From: Methanobacteriaceae archaeon | Lineage (GTDB): Archaea > Methanobacteriota > Methanobacteria > Methanobacteriales > Methanobacteriaceae | Direction: 5' to 3' | Assembly (NCBI GenBank): GCA_030681145.1 | Contig: JAUXXK010000347.1 | Coordinates: forward strand, 1-34,373 | DNA: 34,373 nt | Shown here: positions 7,386 through 15,699 of the stretch, piece after piece | Layout of the letters: each line of letters opens with the position of its first letter | Position numbering within the stretch: position 1 is the first letter of the stretch | Made by a program: the position numbers and the translations under genes | Notes under the pieces: model-generated | The model's input: only the letters and a program-made list of their open reading frames with translations | Told to the model about the DNA's origin: nothing | Databases searched by the model: none

Positions 7386-7967
7386 TTGGCACACGGATCA
7401 AGATATAAAGTAGCATTTAGAAGAAGAAGAGAAGGTAAAACTGATTATCATGCCAGACTAAGATTAATAGATCTGGACAAGTCAAGATTGGTTGTCAGAA
7501 TATCTAATAATCATGTTATTGTCCAAATAATCAATGTGGCAGAACAAGGTGATGAAACTGTTGTTTCAGCACATTCCAAAGAATTACAAAAATTGGGTTG
7601 GTTAGCTGGAACTAAAAATACCTCAGCAGCTTATTTAACTGCATATCTATGCGCTAAAAAAGCTTTAAGCAAAGGTGTTGAAGGTGCTGTTCTTGATATT
7701 GGTTTAAAATCATCAATTAAAGGATCAAAAGTTTTTGCAGCACTTAAAGGCGCATCTGACGCCGGTTTATATGTTCCTCATGGAGAATCTATTCTTCCTG
7801 ATGAGAGCCGCATAACCGGTGAACACATATCTGAATATGCAAAATCACTGGATGAAGAAGAACTCAAAAAGAAGTTTTCCCAGTATTTAGATAAAGGACT
7901 TTCACCTGTTGATTTACCAGACCACTTTGAAGATATGAAGAAAAAAATTGACGAGGCTGAGGTATAA
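7386..7967 (+). CDS. rpl18: Ribosomal protein L18 (uL18)
   Basis: 5S rRNA-binding protein of the central protuberance. The 193-residue product is of the long archaeal type: it starts MAHGSRYKVAFRRRREGKTD and carries GVEGAVLDIGLKSSIKGSKV (about 98-117) and FAALKGASDAGLYVPHGE (about 118-135). The start is a TTG seven bases after AGGAGGAATT, which lies in the short space after rpl19e. Its stop is two bases before the rps5 start. Confidence 0.96.
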   Translation: MAHGSRYKVAFRRRREGKTDYHARLRLIDLDKSRLVVRISNNHVIVQIINVAEQGDETVVSAHSKELQKLGWLAGTKNTSAAYLTAYLCAKKALSKGVEGAVLDIGLKSSIKGSKVFAALKGASDAGLYVPHGESILPDESRITGEHISEYAKSLDEEELKKKFSQYLDKGLSPVDLPDHFEDMKKKIDEAEV

Positions 7968-7969
7968 TC

Positions 7970-8614
7970 ATGAATTACAAAAAGGAAGATTGGGAGCCTA
8001 AAACAAATTTAGGGCGATTGGTTAAGGAAGGAGTAGTATCCAATATTGACGAAATCTTCGAAAAAGGACTTCCTATAATGGAATTGGGAATTGTCGATAC
8101 TCTTCTCCCTGATTTGGAAGAAGAAGTAATGGACGTTAACTTGGTTCAGAGGATGCACAAATCCGGAAGAAAAGTAAATTTCAGGGTTATTGTAGCTGTT
8201 GGAAATAAAGATGGTTATGTTGGTCTCGGACAAGGTAAAGCCCGAGAAGTTGGTCCTGCTATTAGAAAAGCAGTTGATGATGCCAAATATAACATTATAA
8301 AAGTTAGAAGAGGATGCGGAGATTGGGGTTGCGTATGTGGAAGAACACATACTGTTCCATTCAAAGTTTCTGGTAAAAGTGGAAGTGTCAGGGTTACTCT
8401 AATGCCTGCTCCTGGAGGAGTAGGATTAGCCATAGGAAATGTGGGTAAAACTATAATGAAACTTGCAGGTATAGATGATTTATGGTCACAAACCAGTGGA
8501 CAAACTCAGACTACCGTTAACTTTGCCAATGCAACCTTTGATGCCTTAAAACAGTTGAGCAGGGTTAAAGCCCAAGAAAAAGATCTTAAAAATTTGGGTG
8601 TTTGCTCCAGCTAA
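7970..8614 (+). CDS. rps5: Ribosomal protein S5 (uS5)
   Basis: Small-subunit protein at the mRNA entry site, important for decoding accuracy. The 214-residue product has the archaeal N-terminal extension, the double-stranded RNA-binding-like domain (RKVNFRVIVAVGNKDGYVGL, about 66-85, then GQGKAREVGPAIRKAVDDAK) and the C-terminal S5 domain with LMPAPGGVGLAIGNVGKTIM (about 144-163). Ribosome binding site GAGGT lies in the end of rpl18. Confidence 0.97.
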   Translation: MNYKKEDWEPKTNLGRLVKEGVVSNIDEIFEKGLPIMELGIVDTLLPDLEEEVMDVNLVQRMHKSGRKVNFRVIVAVGNKDGYVGLGQGKAREVGPAIRKAVDDAKYNIIKVRRGCGDWGCVCGRTHTVPFKVSGKSGSVRVTLMPAPGGVGLAIGNVGKTIMKLAGIDDLWSQTSGQTQTTVNFANATFDALKQLSRVKAQEKDLKNLGVCSS

Positions 8615-8636
8615 TACTAGTTAAATGGTGATAAAA

Positions 8637-9095
8637 ATGTTAGCAGTACTAAGAGTAAGAGGTACAGTTGGTGTTAAAAAAGACATCGCTTATACCATGG
8701 ATATGTTAAAACTCACCAGGATTAATCACGCCGTTCTAATCAATGAAAACCCCAGTTACAAAGGTATGCTCCTTAAATCCAAGGATTATATTACCTGGGG
8801 CGAAATCGATCAGGAAACTTTAACTCAACTTATCACTAAAAGAGGACGAGTTGTGGGCGGAGAAAAAATCACTGATGATTATATAAAGAATAACACGGAA
8901 TATTCTTCAATAGAAGAATTTTCAAAGGCAATTCTCGAATCTGAAATAACATTTGAGGATGCTAATATAAAACCAGTATTCAGATTACACCCTCCTAGAA
9001 AAGGATATGAAGGTGTAAGAACAGCTTTCCAGGAAGGCGGAAGTCTTGGATACAGGAAAGAAGAAATTAGGGCACTCATCAAAAAGATGGTGTAA
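8637..9095 (+). CDS. rpl30: Ribosomal protein L30 (uL30)
   Basis: Large-subunit protein. I choose ATG 8637, not the in-frame ATG 8625, because GGTGAT (8627-8632) lies between the two and serves the second, and MLAVLRVRGTVGVKKDI is the typical archaeal start. The 152-residue product is longer than bacterial L30, as usual in archaea, with DMLKLTRINHAVLINENPSY (about 23-42) and the C-terminal FRLHPPRKGYEGVRTAFQEG (about 115-134). Confidence 0.96.
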   Translation: MLAVLRVRGTVGVKKDIAYTMDMLKLTRINHAVLINENPSYKGMLLKSKDYITWGEIDQETLTQLITKRGRVVGGEKITDDYIKNNTEYSSIEEFSKAILESEITFEDANIKPVFRLHPPRKGYEGVRTAFQEGGSLGYRKEEIRALIKKMV

Positions 9096-9238
9096 TCGCC
9101 TTAATTTATTTATATTCAACGATTAATCTATAATCAATTCTGAAGATGGAGAATCATTATTTCCATTTATTTCCACTTTAAGGAACAAATTAATGGATTT
9201 AATTGATCTCCCAATGATTATAATCCGGAGAATTTAAA

Positions 9239-9676
9239 ATGATCAGAACTAAACGGAAAATAAACAAAATGAGAGGTTCCCGAACCATAGGCGGGGGTTG
9301 TTCCAAGAAAAGGAGAGGAGCAGGCCATCGTGGTGGAAGAGGGATGGCTGGAGGCCACAAACACAAATGGTCTTGGATTGTCAATAATGATCCAGATCAT
9401 TTCGGTAAATACGGTTTCAAAAGGCCCCAAAAATCAATTAAAAAGGTTAACCCTGTTAATTTAAGTTACTTAGATGAAAATTTAGAACAATTGCTGGAAA
9501 AAGGTTTGGCCACCACAGAAAATGATGTTATTGTAATTGATATCACTGACCTTGGATTCAATAAAGTATTAGGTCGTGGCAAAATAACAAAACCTCTTTT
9601 AATAAAAGCTCCTGAGTTTTCTGGATTGGCTGAAAAGAAAATCCAGAAAGCTGGTGGCGAATCAGTAACTCTCTAA
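9239..9676 (+). CDS. rpl15: Ribosomal protein L15 (uL15)
   Basis: Large-subunit protein that joins late in assembly. The 145-residue product starts MIRTKRKINKMRGSRTIGGG and continues with the Gly- and Arg-rich segment CSKKRRGAGHRGGRGMAGGH (about 21-40) that enters 23S rRNA. The C-terminal part has VLGRGKITKPLLIKAPEFSG (about 115-134). A GGAG (9227-9230) serves as ribosome binding site. The 143-base space after rpl30 holds a TATA-like stretch near 9109-9116, so separate transcription from rpl30 is possible. Confidence 0.96.
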   Translation: MIRTKRKINKMRGSRTIGGGCSKKRRGAGHRGGRGMAGGHKHKWSWIVNNDPDHFGKYGFKRPQKSIKKVNPVNLSYLDENLEQLLEKGLATTENDVIVIDITDLGFNKVLGRGKITKPLLIKAPEFSGLAEKKIQKAGGESVTL

Positions 9677-9719
9677 TTTATTTTATCTTTCATATTCAAT
9701 TGTATAAGGAGTGAAATAA

Positions 9720-11063
9720 TTGATAGAGAAACTTCAGCCTATTTTTTCTATTTTACCCCAGGTAAAAAATCCTGAGCACAGAATTGCATTTAAAGAAAAA
9801 TTGAAATGGACAGGAATTATATTGATCCTGTACTTTTTACTTACCCAAGTACCATTATATGGTCTTAGTCCCTTAGCTGTGGATCAATTTTCTCAGCTAC
9901 GTGCTGTTTTAGCTGGCAGCTTTGGTTCAATTCTTACTTTGGGAATAGGACCAATTGTATCCGCATCCATTGTGCTTCAGCTTTTGGTTGGCGGTAAAAT
10001 TCTTAAATTAGATTTATCACGACATGAAGATAAGGCTTTGTTTCAAGGAGCTCAAAAACTCCTAGCTATCATTTTTACACTCTTTGAAGCTATTGTGATG
10101 GTACTTACGGGAGCTATAGCTGCTGAATCTTCACAATTCATTTGGATACTTATATTTCAAATGACTATCGGAGGAATTTTAATAATTTTCCTTGATGAGG
10201 TCGTTTCTAAATGGGGATTTGGAAGTGGAGTAGGACTGTTTATTGCAGCGGGCGTATCTCAGGAAATTATAGTGGGTTCATTTAATATATTATCATCTCC
10301 TACTCAACCAGGTGTACCTGCTGGTAAAATTCCAGCGTTTATATATTCATTAACTACAGGATCACCATCTTTTGATTACTTAATTCCTGTTATAGCAGTA
10401 ATTGCAGTATTTTTGGTGGTAGTATATGCTGAGAGTATGAGGATAGAAATTCCTTTATCTTCTGGTAGGGTGAAGGGAGCTCGAGGAAAGTATCCATTAA
10501 GATTTATATATGCTAGTAATATGCCAGTAATTCTGGCCAGTGCATTGTTATTGAATGTTCAGTTATTTGCCAATCTTTTCCAAAAAATTGGTTATCCTAT
10601 TTTAGGAACTATTGTCAATGGGCAAGCGGTTAGTGGATTGGCGTATTTATTAACTCCTCCTCGTAGTTTAGATGTTTTATTTACAGATCCACTACATGTA
10701 ATTGTATATGGTGTAGTATTCATAGCAATGTGTATTGTCTTCGCGATTTTGTGGGTAGAATTAAGTAACATTGGGCCAAAAGCTGTGGCAAAACAGCTAC
10801 ATGATATGGGTATGCAAATTCCTGGATTTAGAAGTAGTCGAAGACAGTTTGAAAAGATAATGAAGAAGTATATTCCTGCTATGACTGTTTTAGGTGGTGC
10901 TTTTGTAGGTCTTCTTGCATTCGGGGCAGATCTTACAGGTGCTCTTGGTGGTGGTACTGGTGTTCTACTAACTGTAGGAATTGTATACCGACTTTATGAA
11001 GAAATTGCACAGGAACAGTTGATGGATATGCATCCAATGCTAAGAAAATTCCTGGGAGATTAA
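9720..11063 (+). CDS. secY: Protein translocase subunit SecY
   Basis: Channel-forming subunit of the Sec translocon in the cytoplasmic membrane (Sec61 alpha homologue); it works with SecE and Sec61 beta, encoded elsewhere. The 447-residue product fits ten membrane helices. Helix 1 starts near WTGIILILYFLLTQVPLYG (about 30-48), the plug region lies near residues 50-70, and the SGRVKGARGKYPLRFIYASN loop near 248-267 is the conserved cytoplasmic ribosome-binding loop. The start is TTG, set by AAGGAGTGA. It follows rpl15, the standard end of the spc operon. Confidence 0.97.
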   Translation: MIEKLQPIFSILPQVKNPEHRIAFKEKLKWTGIILILYFLLTQVPLYGLSPLAVDQFSQLRAVLAGSFGSILTLGIGPIVSASIVLQLLVGGKILKLDLSRHEDKALFQGAQKLLAIIFTLFEAIVMVLTGAIAAESSQFIWILIFQMTIGGILIIFLDEVVSKWGFGSGVGLFIAAGVSQEIIVGSFNILSSPTQPGVPAGKIPAFIYSLTTGSPSFDYLIPVIAVIAVFLVVVYAESMRIEIPLSSGRVKGARGKYPLRFIYASNMPVILASALLLNVQLFANLFQKIGYPILGTIVNGQAVSGLAYLLTPPRSLDVLFTDPLHVIVYGVVFIAMCIVFAILWVELSNIGPKAVAKQLHDMGMQIPGFRSSRRQFEKIMKKYIPAMTVLGGAFVGLLAFGADLTGALGGGTGVLLTVGIVYRLYEEIAQEQLMDMHPMLRKFLGD

Positions 11064-11101
11064 ATTTATCTTAATTTTGAGTGAACAAGGAGTATGGTAA
11101 G

Positions 11102-11659
11102 ATGAAAGTAGCTGTTATGGCGGGAATTCCCGGATCCGGAAGTACTACGGTTTTAAACCAAGCATTAAAAGACCTTGATTACATTAATGTAAACTATGGT
11201 GATGTAATGCTCCAGATTGCTCAGGAAAAAGGATTAGTTGAAGATAGAGATGCTCTAAGGAGGTTATCTCCATCTGCGCAAAAAGAAATTCAAAAAGGAG
11301 CAGCAAAAAGTATAAGAGAAAGGTCGAAGCAAAATAACATAATCGTTGATACCCACTGCACTATTAAAACACCTGCTGGTTTTTTACCGGGGCTTCCTAA
11401 ATGGGTTTTGGAAGAACTTCAACCTGATATTTTCTTGTTAATAGAAGCTGATGCAGATGAAATTTTACTTCGGAGAATCAGTGATACTTCACGCACTAGG
11501 GATTTAGAAATGATGAAGGAAATAAATCTTCATCAAGAAATGAATCGAGCTGCTTCTATGGCATATGCCGTGCTTACTGGCGCCACTGTACAGATTATTG
11601 AAAATCACGATAATCAGCTTGAAAATTCTGTAGTGGAAATGGTGGAAACACTAAAATAA
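11102..11659 (+). CDS. adkA: Archaeal adenylate kinase
   Basis: Converts AMP and ATP to two ADP in the cytoplasm. The 185-residue product is of the archaeal AdkA type, unlike bacterial Adk: the P-loop GIPGSGSTT is at residues 8-16, VDTHCTIKTPAGFLPGLPKW (about 82-101) is the family signature, and RRISDTSRTRD (about 124-134) resembles the lid. I place the start at ATG 11102, nine bases after AAGGAG (11087-11092), and not at the GTG 11081, which would put that site inside the gene. Position after secY is standard in methanogens. Confidence 0.94.
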   Translation: MKVAVMAGIPGSGSTTVLNQALKDLDYINVNYGDVMLQIAQEKGLVEDRDALRRLSPSAQKEIQKGAAKSIRERSKQNNIIVDTHCTIKTPAGFLPGLPKWVLEELQPDIFLLIEADADEILLRRISDTSRTRDLEMMKEINLHQEMNRAASMAYAVLTGATVQIIENHDNQLENSVVEMVETLK

Positions 11660-11806
11660 AATAAAAATAGTTAGAAATTTAATTAAATTTATATATTTAT
11701 TTATATAATCTAATAAAAATATAAACTAATTTATAATAATCTATTATGAATTTGATATTCAGATAAAAAAATATCTAACTATGATTTTAAAGAAGAGGAA
11801 ATAAAA

Positions 11807-12373
11807 ATGTTTGATTTAATCTATGGGGTTTTGAATGCAATATTTGGACCTGTAATTGCACTTGATCCCAATCCCAATAATCCCATATTCACAATTTTCC
11901 TGATTTCTACATTAGTGGCATTCTTCATTACTCTAGCCAATAAGTTACTGGTAGATCAGGACAAAATGGAATCTATAAAAAAGGAAATGCAAGAATTCCA
12001 GCAAGAAATGAGGGAAGCTCAAAAGTCTGGTGACCCTAAAGTTATGGAAAAAATGCAAAAAAAACAAATGGAGTTTATGGGCAAACAGAAAGACATGATG
12101 ACCATGTCATTTAAACCCATGATTGTAACCATGTTACCCATTCTTATTGTATTCTGGTGGATGGCCCAGGAACCACACATAGCAAATACGGTAGTAATGC
12201 TTCCACAAGTAACATATTATGTGCTTTTAGTACCTATATGGCACATGTTTTACCAGCCTCTCGCTAGTACACCTGTTGGTGCTATTGAATGGTTAGGATG
12301 GTATGTATTATGTTCATTTGCTATGTCTCAGTTATTCAGAAAATTAATGGGACTTAAAAGTGGTGGAATGTAA
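11807..12373 (+). CDS. DUF106 membrane protein (EMC3/YidC-like insertase family)
   Basis: Predicted membrane protein insertase of the Oxa1 superfamily; the archaeal DUF106 proteins are related to YidC and to eukaryotic EMC3 and TMCO1. The 188-residue product has three hydrophobic segments (about 27-47, 103-121 and 158-178). Between the first two lies a charged, Met- and Gln-rich coiled coil (about 50-98), the layout expected for the family. The Met-rich face (MQKKQMEFMGKQKDMMTMSF) resembles client-binding surfaces. Ribosome binding site GAGG. Its place two genes after secY supports a membrane insertion role. Confidence 0.85.
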   Translation: MFDLIYGVLNAIFGPVIALDPNPNNPIFTIFLISTLVAFFITLANKLLVDQDKMESIKKEMQEFQQEMREAQKSGDPKVMEKMQKKQMEFMGKQKDMMTMSFKPMIVTMLPILIVFWWMAQEPHIANTVVMLPQVTYYVLLVPIWHMFYQPLASTPVGAIEWLGWYVLCSFAMSQLFRKLMGLKSGGM

Positions 12374-12545
12374 GTACTAACATTAATTTAATTCGAATAA
12401 GTTTCATAAATAAATACACTAATTTATATTATAAACTATTCAAATAAATTATATCTAAATAAAGTAAGATATTATCATATCTAATTTTTAGAGTATATTG
12501 TTAGTAACGAAATTTTTATATTAATTAATAATTAGGAGAGATAAA

Positions 12546-12812
12546 ATGCCAGCATTAAGATATAGATCCAGATCATACAAGAGGACTTTTAAAAGGACTC
12601 CTGGTGGAAAAACGGTCTTAAGATATAAAAAGAAAAAACCAAGTAAGCACATATGTGCAGAATGTGGTAAATTACTCCATGGTGTTCCTCGTGGAAGGCC
12701 ATATGAAATTAATAAATTAGCAAAAACTAAAAAACGACCTAACAGACCTTACGGTGGACATTTATGTACTGAATGCACCCGTAAATTATTTAAACAAGAG
12801 GCAAGGTCTTAA
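12546..12812 (+). CDS. rpl34e: Ribosomal protein L34e (eL34)
   Basis: Archaeal and eukaryotic large-subunit protein. The 88-residue basic product has two CxxC pairs (C37, C40, C74, C77), a zinc site, and the motif KHICAECGKLLHGVPRGRP. Ribosome binding site AGGAGAG. Its TAA stop shares its last A with the ATG of cmk (one-base overlap), so the two are translationally coupled. Confidence 0.95.
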   Translation: MPALRYRSRSYKRTFKRTPGGKTVLRYKKKKPSKHICAECGKLLHGVPRGRPYEINKLAKTKKRPNRPYGGHLCTECTRKLFKQEARS

Positions 12813-13330
12813 TGATTATTACCATCGGTGGATTAGCAGGTAGTGGAACAACCACTACGGCTAAAATATTGTCTCAAAATTTAAACATTCCTTTCGTATC
12901 TGTAGGTGACATATTCCGGCAGATGGCGAATGAAAAAGGAATGGATATATTAGAATTCAGTAAACTCGCCGAAAATAATATAGATATTGACACTGAAATT
13001 GATCGTAGACAGTCTGAAATGGCTAAAAAGTCAAAAAATCTTATTGTGGAAGGAAGACTTTCTGCATATTTTGTGGATGCTGATATAAAAGTATGGATGA
13101 TTGCCCCATTAGATGTTCGTGCTGAACGGATTTCTCAGAGGGAATCTAAACTATTAGAAACAGCAAGAAAAGAAATCAAAATACGTGAAGATAGTGAATC
13201 GCTCCGATACAAGGAGATTCATGACATTGACATCAATAGCCTAGACATTTATGACATAATCTTGAATACGAATAGTTTTCAAGCTAATAGCGTCGCCGAA
13301 ATAATAGAAAAAGTTACAAAGGTGATTTAA
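12812..13330 (+). CDS. cmk: Cytidylate kinase
   Basis: Phosphorylates CMP (and dCMP) to the diphosphate for RNA and DNA precursor supply. The 172-residue product has the archaeal short form: P-loop GGLAGSGTTT (residues 6-15), the family segment VSVGDIFRQMANEKGM (about 30-45), VEGRLSAYF (about 79-87) and the arginine-rich lid VRAERISQRE. It overlaps rpl34e and rpl14e by one base on each side, so the three genes form a tightly coupled set. Confidence 0.95.
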   Translation: MIITIGGLAGSGTTTTAKILSQNLNIPFVSVGDIFRQMANEKGMDILEFSKLAENNIDIDTEIDRRQSEMAKKSKNLIVEGRLSAYFVDADIKVWMIAPLDVRAERISQRESKLLETARKEIKIREDSESLRYKEIHDIDINSLDIYDIILNTNSFQANSVAEIIEKVTKVI

Positions 13331-13557
13331 TGCCAGCAATAGAAGTAGGAAGAGTATGTGTTAAAACCGCAGGTAGAGAAGCGGGAGAAAAGTGTGTTGT
13401 AGTAGATATTATTGATGAAAAGTTCATAGAAGTTGTAGGATCATCTGTAAAAAACCGCAGATGCAACATTCAACATCTGGAACCTTTAGATCAAAAAATC
13501 GAAATAAAATCAGAAGATCCTGAAGAGATCAAAAAAGAGTTAGAAGCTCTAGAATAA
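13330..13557 (+). CDS. rpl14e: Ribosomal protein L14e (eL14)
   Basis: Small KOW-containing large-subunit protein of archaea and eukaryotes. The 75-residue product starts MPAIEVGRVCVKTAGREAGE, with the KOW motif over about 5-35 and VGSSVKNRRCNIQHLEPLDQ at about 36-55. Its ATG overlaps the cmk stop by one base. A run of six T (13563-13568) just after its stop may end the transcript before the cbf5 spacer. Confidence 0.94.
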   Translation: MPAIEVGRVCVKTAGREAGEKCVVVDIIDEKFIEVVGSSVKNRRCNIQHLEPLDQKIEIKSEDPEEIKKELEALE

Positions 13558-13615
13558 TGATCTTTTTTGGCGTTGTATGTGTTTAGCTTATTAGTATTTT
13601 ATTCAAATTAAAGAT

Positions 13616-13642
13616 GTTATGAAATGATTATTGGTTCATAAC
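13616..13642. repeat. 8-bp hairpin between rpl14e and cbf5
   Basis: GTTATGAA (13616-13623) and TTCATAAC (13635-13642) are fully complementary around an 11-base loop. It lies in the 200-base spacer before cbf5. It may be a leader structure or part of a terminator; no oligo-T follows directly, so the role is unclear. Confidence 0.35.
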
Positions 13643-13721
13643 TAAGATTAGGTGGCAAACTATATTCCACATTATCTGAATTTTTAATTCAAAAAATCTA
13701 AAAACATTATTCATGGATTTT

Positions 13722-13741
13722 ATCAACGCTTAAATCAACGC
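13722..13741 (+). repeat. Tandem ATCAACGC repeat before cbf5
   Basis: ATCAACGC occurs at 13722-13729 and again at 13734-13741, a 12-base period, ending 16 bases before the cbf5 ATG. The site fits a binding site for a protein on DNA (about one helix turn) or on the mRNA leader. Function is unknown. Confidence 0.35.
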
Positions 13742-13757
13742 CTAGCAGGTTATTTAG

Positions 13758-14720
13758 ATGGAAAATTTAATTATTAAAGCCGAAAGTGAAACCAATCCGG
13801 AGTATGGTTCCTGTCCGGATTCACGCCCAATTAAAGAACACCTTAGCAAGGGAATTATTAATCTGGACAAAACGTCTGGCCCTACTTCTCATGAAATTGA
13901 TTCATGGGTACGCATAATTCTTGACGCTCAAAAGACGGGGCATGGTGGAACTTTAGACCCTAAGGTCACAGGCATATTGCCCATAGGAATTGATAAGGCT
14001 ACTAGGGTAATGCAATTACTACTGGCAGCTGAAAAAGAATATATCTGTCTGATGAGACTTCACCGTGAGATTGATGAGCCTCAAATTCGTGATATATTCT
14101 CTGAATTCCAGGGTAAAATTTTCCAGACCCCTCCCCTGAAATCTGCAGTAAAGCGAGAACTAAGGGTTAGAAATATTTACTATGCTAACATTCTTGAAAT
14201 TGAGGGGCAAGATGTTCTTTTCAGAATTGGATGTGAAGCTGGTACTTATATTCGAAAATACTGCCATGACATTGGTGAAGCTCTGGGTATTGGTGCACAC
14301 ATGGCTGAACTGCGAAGAACAAAGGTTGGCTCTTTTAAAGAGGATGAAACAGTCACTACTTTACACGATCTTACTGATGCTTACTACTACTTGAAAGAAG
14401 ATAGTGACGAATCTTTAATTAGAAAATGTGTGCTTCCAATGGAAAAAGCAGCATCCCATCTTCCCAAAGTAGTTGTCAGGGATTCTGCCGTTGATGCAAT
14501 TTGTCATGGTGCAAAATTAGCTTCTGGCGGTATCTTGAGATTAGATGAAAACATTAAAAAAGGAACAACAGTGGCTGTTGAAACTCTCAAAGGAGAACTC
14601 ATTGCGGCAGGCGAAAGTCTGGAAACAGCTGAAGAAATTGTAGAATCAGAAAACGGTATTATGGTGGATATAAAAAAGGTATTTATGGAACCTTCAACAT
14701 ATCCTAAATTGTGGAAATAA
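13758..14720 (+). CDS. cbf5: tRNA/rRNA pseudouridine synthase Cbf5 (dyskerin/TruB family)
   Basis: Catalytic protein of archaeal box H/ACA ribonucleoproteins, which make pseudouridine in rRNA; archaeal Cbf5 also acts on tRNA position 55. The 320-residue product has the TruB core with catalytic Asp67 in GHGGTLDPKVTG (61-72), then RIGCEAGTYIRKYCHDIGE (about 155-173) and LRRTKVGSF, and a C-terminal PUA domain from about residue 235 (LPKVVVRDSAVDAICHGAKL). Guide RNAs and the partners Nop10, Gar1 and L7Ae are not in this window. It is preceded by the tandem ATCAACGC repeat. Confidence 0.95.
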   Translation: MENLIIKAESETNPEYGSCPDSRPIKEHLSKGIINLDKTSGPTSHEIDSWVRIILDAQKTGHGGTLDPKVTGILPIGIDKATRVMQLLLAAEKEYICLMRLHREIDEPQIRDIFSEFQGKIFQTPPLKSAVKRELRVRNIYYANILEIEGQDVLFRIGCEAGTYIRKYCHDIGEALGIGAHMAELRRTKVGSFKEDETVTTLHDLTDAYYYLKEDSDESLIRKCVLPMEKAASHLPKVVVRDSAVDAICHGAKLASGGILRLDENIKKGTTVAVETLKGELIAAGESLETAEEIVESENGIMVDIKKVFMEPSTYPKLWK

Positions 14721-14886
14721 AGTAAATGATATATTTTTTTAATTTCAAACTATTTTTATTAAAATAGATGAATAATTTATATCAATTTTATAAATAATTT
14801 TCTGAAAATTAAATAAACTCTTTAAATACCAAAAACTATAAACCATAAAAAAATGAAATAGTTTTTTACTATTTATAAGATAGCTA

Positions 14887-14912
14887 TTTATAAAATAGTT
14901 TAATATTGCATT
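14887..14912 (+). promoter_or_regulatory. Promoter of tRNA-Ser
   Basis: TATA-like box TTTATAAA (14887-14894), then TTGCATTGC (14906-14914) about 20 bases downstream, which resembles the TGCAAGT initiator seen at methanogen stable-RNA genes. It implies a start near 14908-14910 and a leader of about 33 bases, removed by RNase P. A second box TTTATAAG (14920-14927) is too close to the mature 5' end. Confidence 0.5.
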
Positions 14913-14942
14913 GCTGAAGTTTATAAGACCATATTATCTATG

Positions 14943-15029
<87 letters not shown>

Positions 15030-15041
15030 ATTGGTATATAT

Positions 15042-15073
15042 GTAAGTTCTAAAGAATATTTTTTAGTTCTTAC
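15042..15073. terminator. Inverted repeat after tRNA-Ser
   Basis: GTAAG-TT-CTAAA and TTTAG-TT-CTTAC form two 5-bp helices separated by a TT/TT internal loop, with a loop of GAATATTT. A run of six T (15059-15064) lies inside. It follows the tRNA by 14 bases and may help to end the tRNA transcript; the rps13 promoter must lie in or after it. Confidence 0.35.
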
Positions 15074-15117
15074 CCCTATGACAATATTTGCACATTAAAA
15101 AAAGAAATATGAAAAAA

Positions 15118-15158
15118 CAGACATTAGTTAATGTCTTGAATTCGCACATTTCCCGTCT
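15118..15158 (+). promoter_or_regulatory. rps13 leader with two mutually exclusive hairpins
   Basis: AGACATTA (15119-15126) pairs perfectly with TAATGTCT (15129-15136) around a two-base centre, possibly as an opened-loop form or a DNA palindrome. CAGAC (15118-15122) also pairs with GTCTG (15154-15158), extending to ACAGAC/GTCTGT with the flanking bases. Both use 15119-15122, so only one can form at a time. The ribosome binding site GGAGGT (15179-15184) lies 20 bases downstream. It could be a DNA operator or an RNA switch for the S13-S4-S11 operon. Confidence 0.35.
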
Positions 15159-15191
15159 GTGGATTCGCTCTGTATTTGGAGGTTACATAAA

Positions 15192-15647
15192 ATGGATGAA
15201 GATTTTAAGCACTTAGTTCGTATTGCCAGAAAGGATGTAAATGGTAATAAAGCTATTATAAATGCTTTAACAGATATTAAAGGTGTTGGAAACGGATTAT
15301 CCAAAGCAATAATCATTGCTATGGGTTTTGACCTTGAGCAAAAAATGGGTTACCTTTCTGATGAAGATGTTTTAAAAATTGAGGAAGCATTAAAAGATCC
15401 TCAAAAATACGATATCCCCGAATGGATGTTAAACCGTCGTAACGATTACGAAACTGGTGAAACTAAACATTTAATTGAATCTGATCTTGTAATGTGTCTT
15501 CGAGATGATCTAAATAGAATGAAGAAAACTCGAAGTTACAAAGGACGAAGACATGAAGTTGGTTTACCTGTCAGAGGTCAAAGGACCAAATCTACCTTCA
15601 GAAAAGGTTCTTCTGTTGGCGTAAGAAGAAGGAGAGGAAGACAATAG
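15192..15647 (+). CDS. rps13: Ribosomal protein S13 (uS13)
   Basis: Small-subunit head protein bridging to the large subunit and contacting tRNA. I choose ATG 15192 because GGAGGT precedes it at good distance and MDEDFKHLVRIARKDVNGNK is the archaeal start; an upstream in-frame start at 15159 would add 11 unlikely residues. The 151-residue product has the helix-hairpin-helix TDIKGVGNGLSKAIIIAMGF (about 28-47) and a basic C-terminal tail with GLPVRGQRTKSTFRKGSS (about 121-138). Confidence 0.96.
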   Translation: MDEDFKHLVRIARKDVNGNKAIINALTDIKGVGNGLSKAIIIAMGFDLEQKMGYLSDEDVLKIEEALKDPQKYDIPEWMLNRRNDYETGETKHLIESDLVMCLRDDLNRMKKTRSYKGRRHEVGLPVRGQRTKSTFRKGSSVGVRRRRGRQ

Positions 15648-15699
15648 GTCATAAGATCATTGTCATTGTCAGATAAAACAATTATAAGGAGATATGGTT

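Noticed and set aside
12375..12506. TACTAACA and TGTTAGTA inverted repeat across the DUF106-rpl34e spacer
   Set aside because: Only eight bases over a 116-base loop with no supporting inner pairs; likely chance.
14182..14394. 70-codon frame inside cbf5
   Set aside because: It is an out-of-frame shadow of cbf5 with no ribosome binding site.
14920..14927. TTTATAAG as the TATA box of tRNA-Ser
   Set aside because: It is only 16-23 bases from the mature 5' end, so the start would fall inside the tRNA; the box at 14887 fits better.
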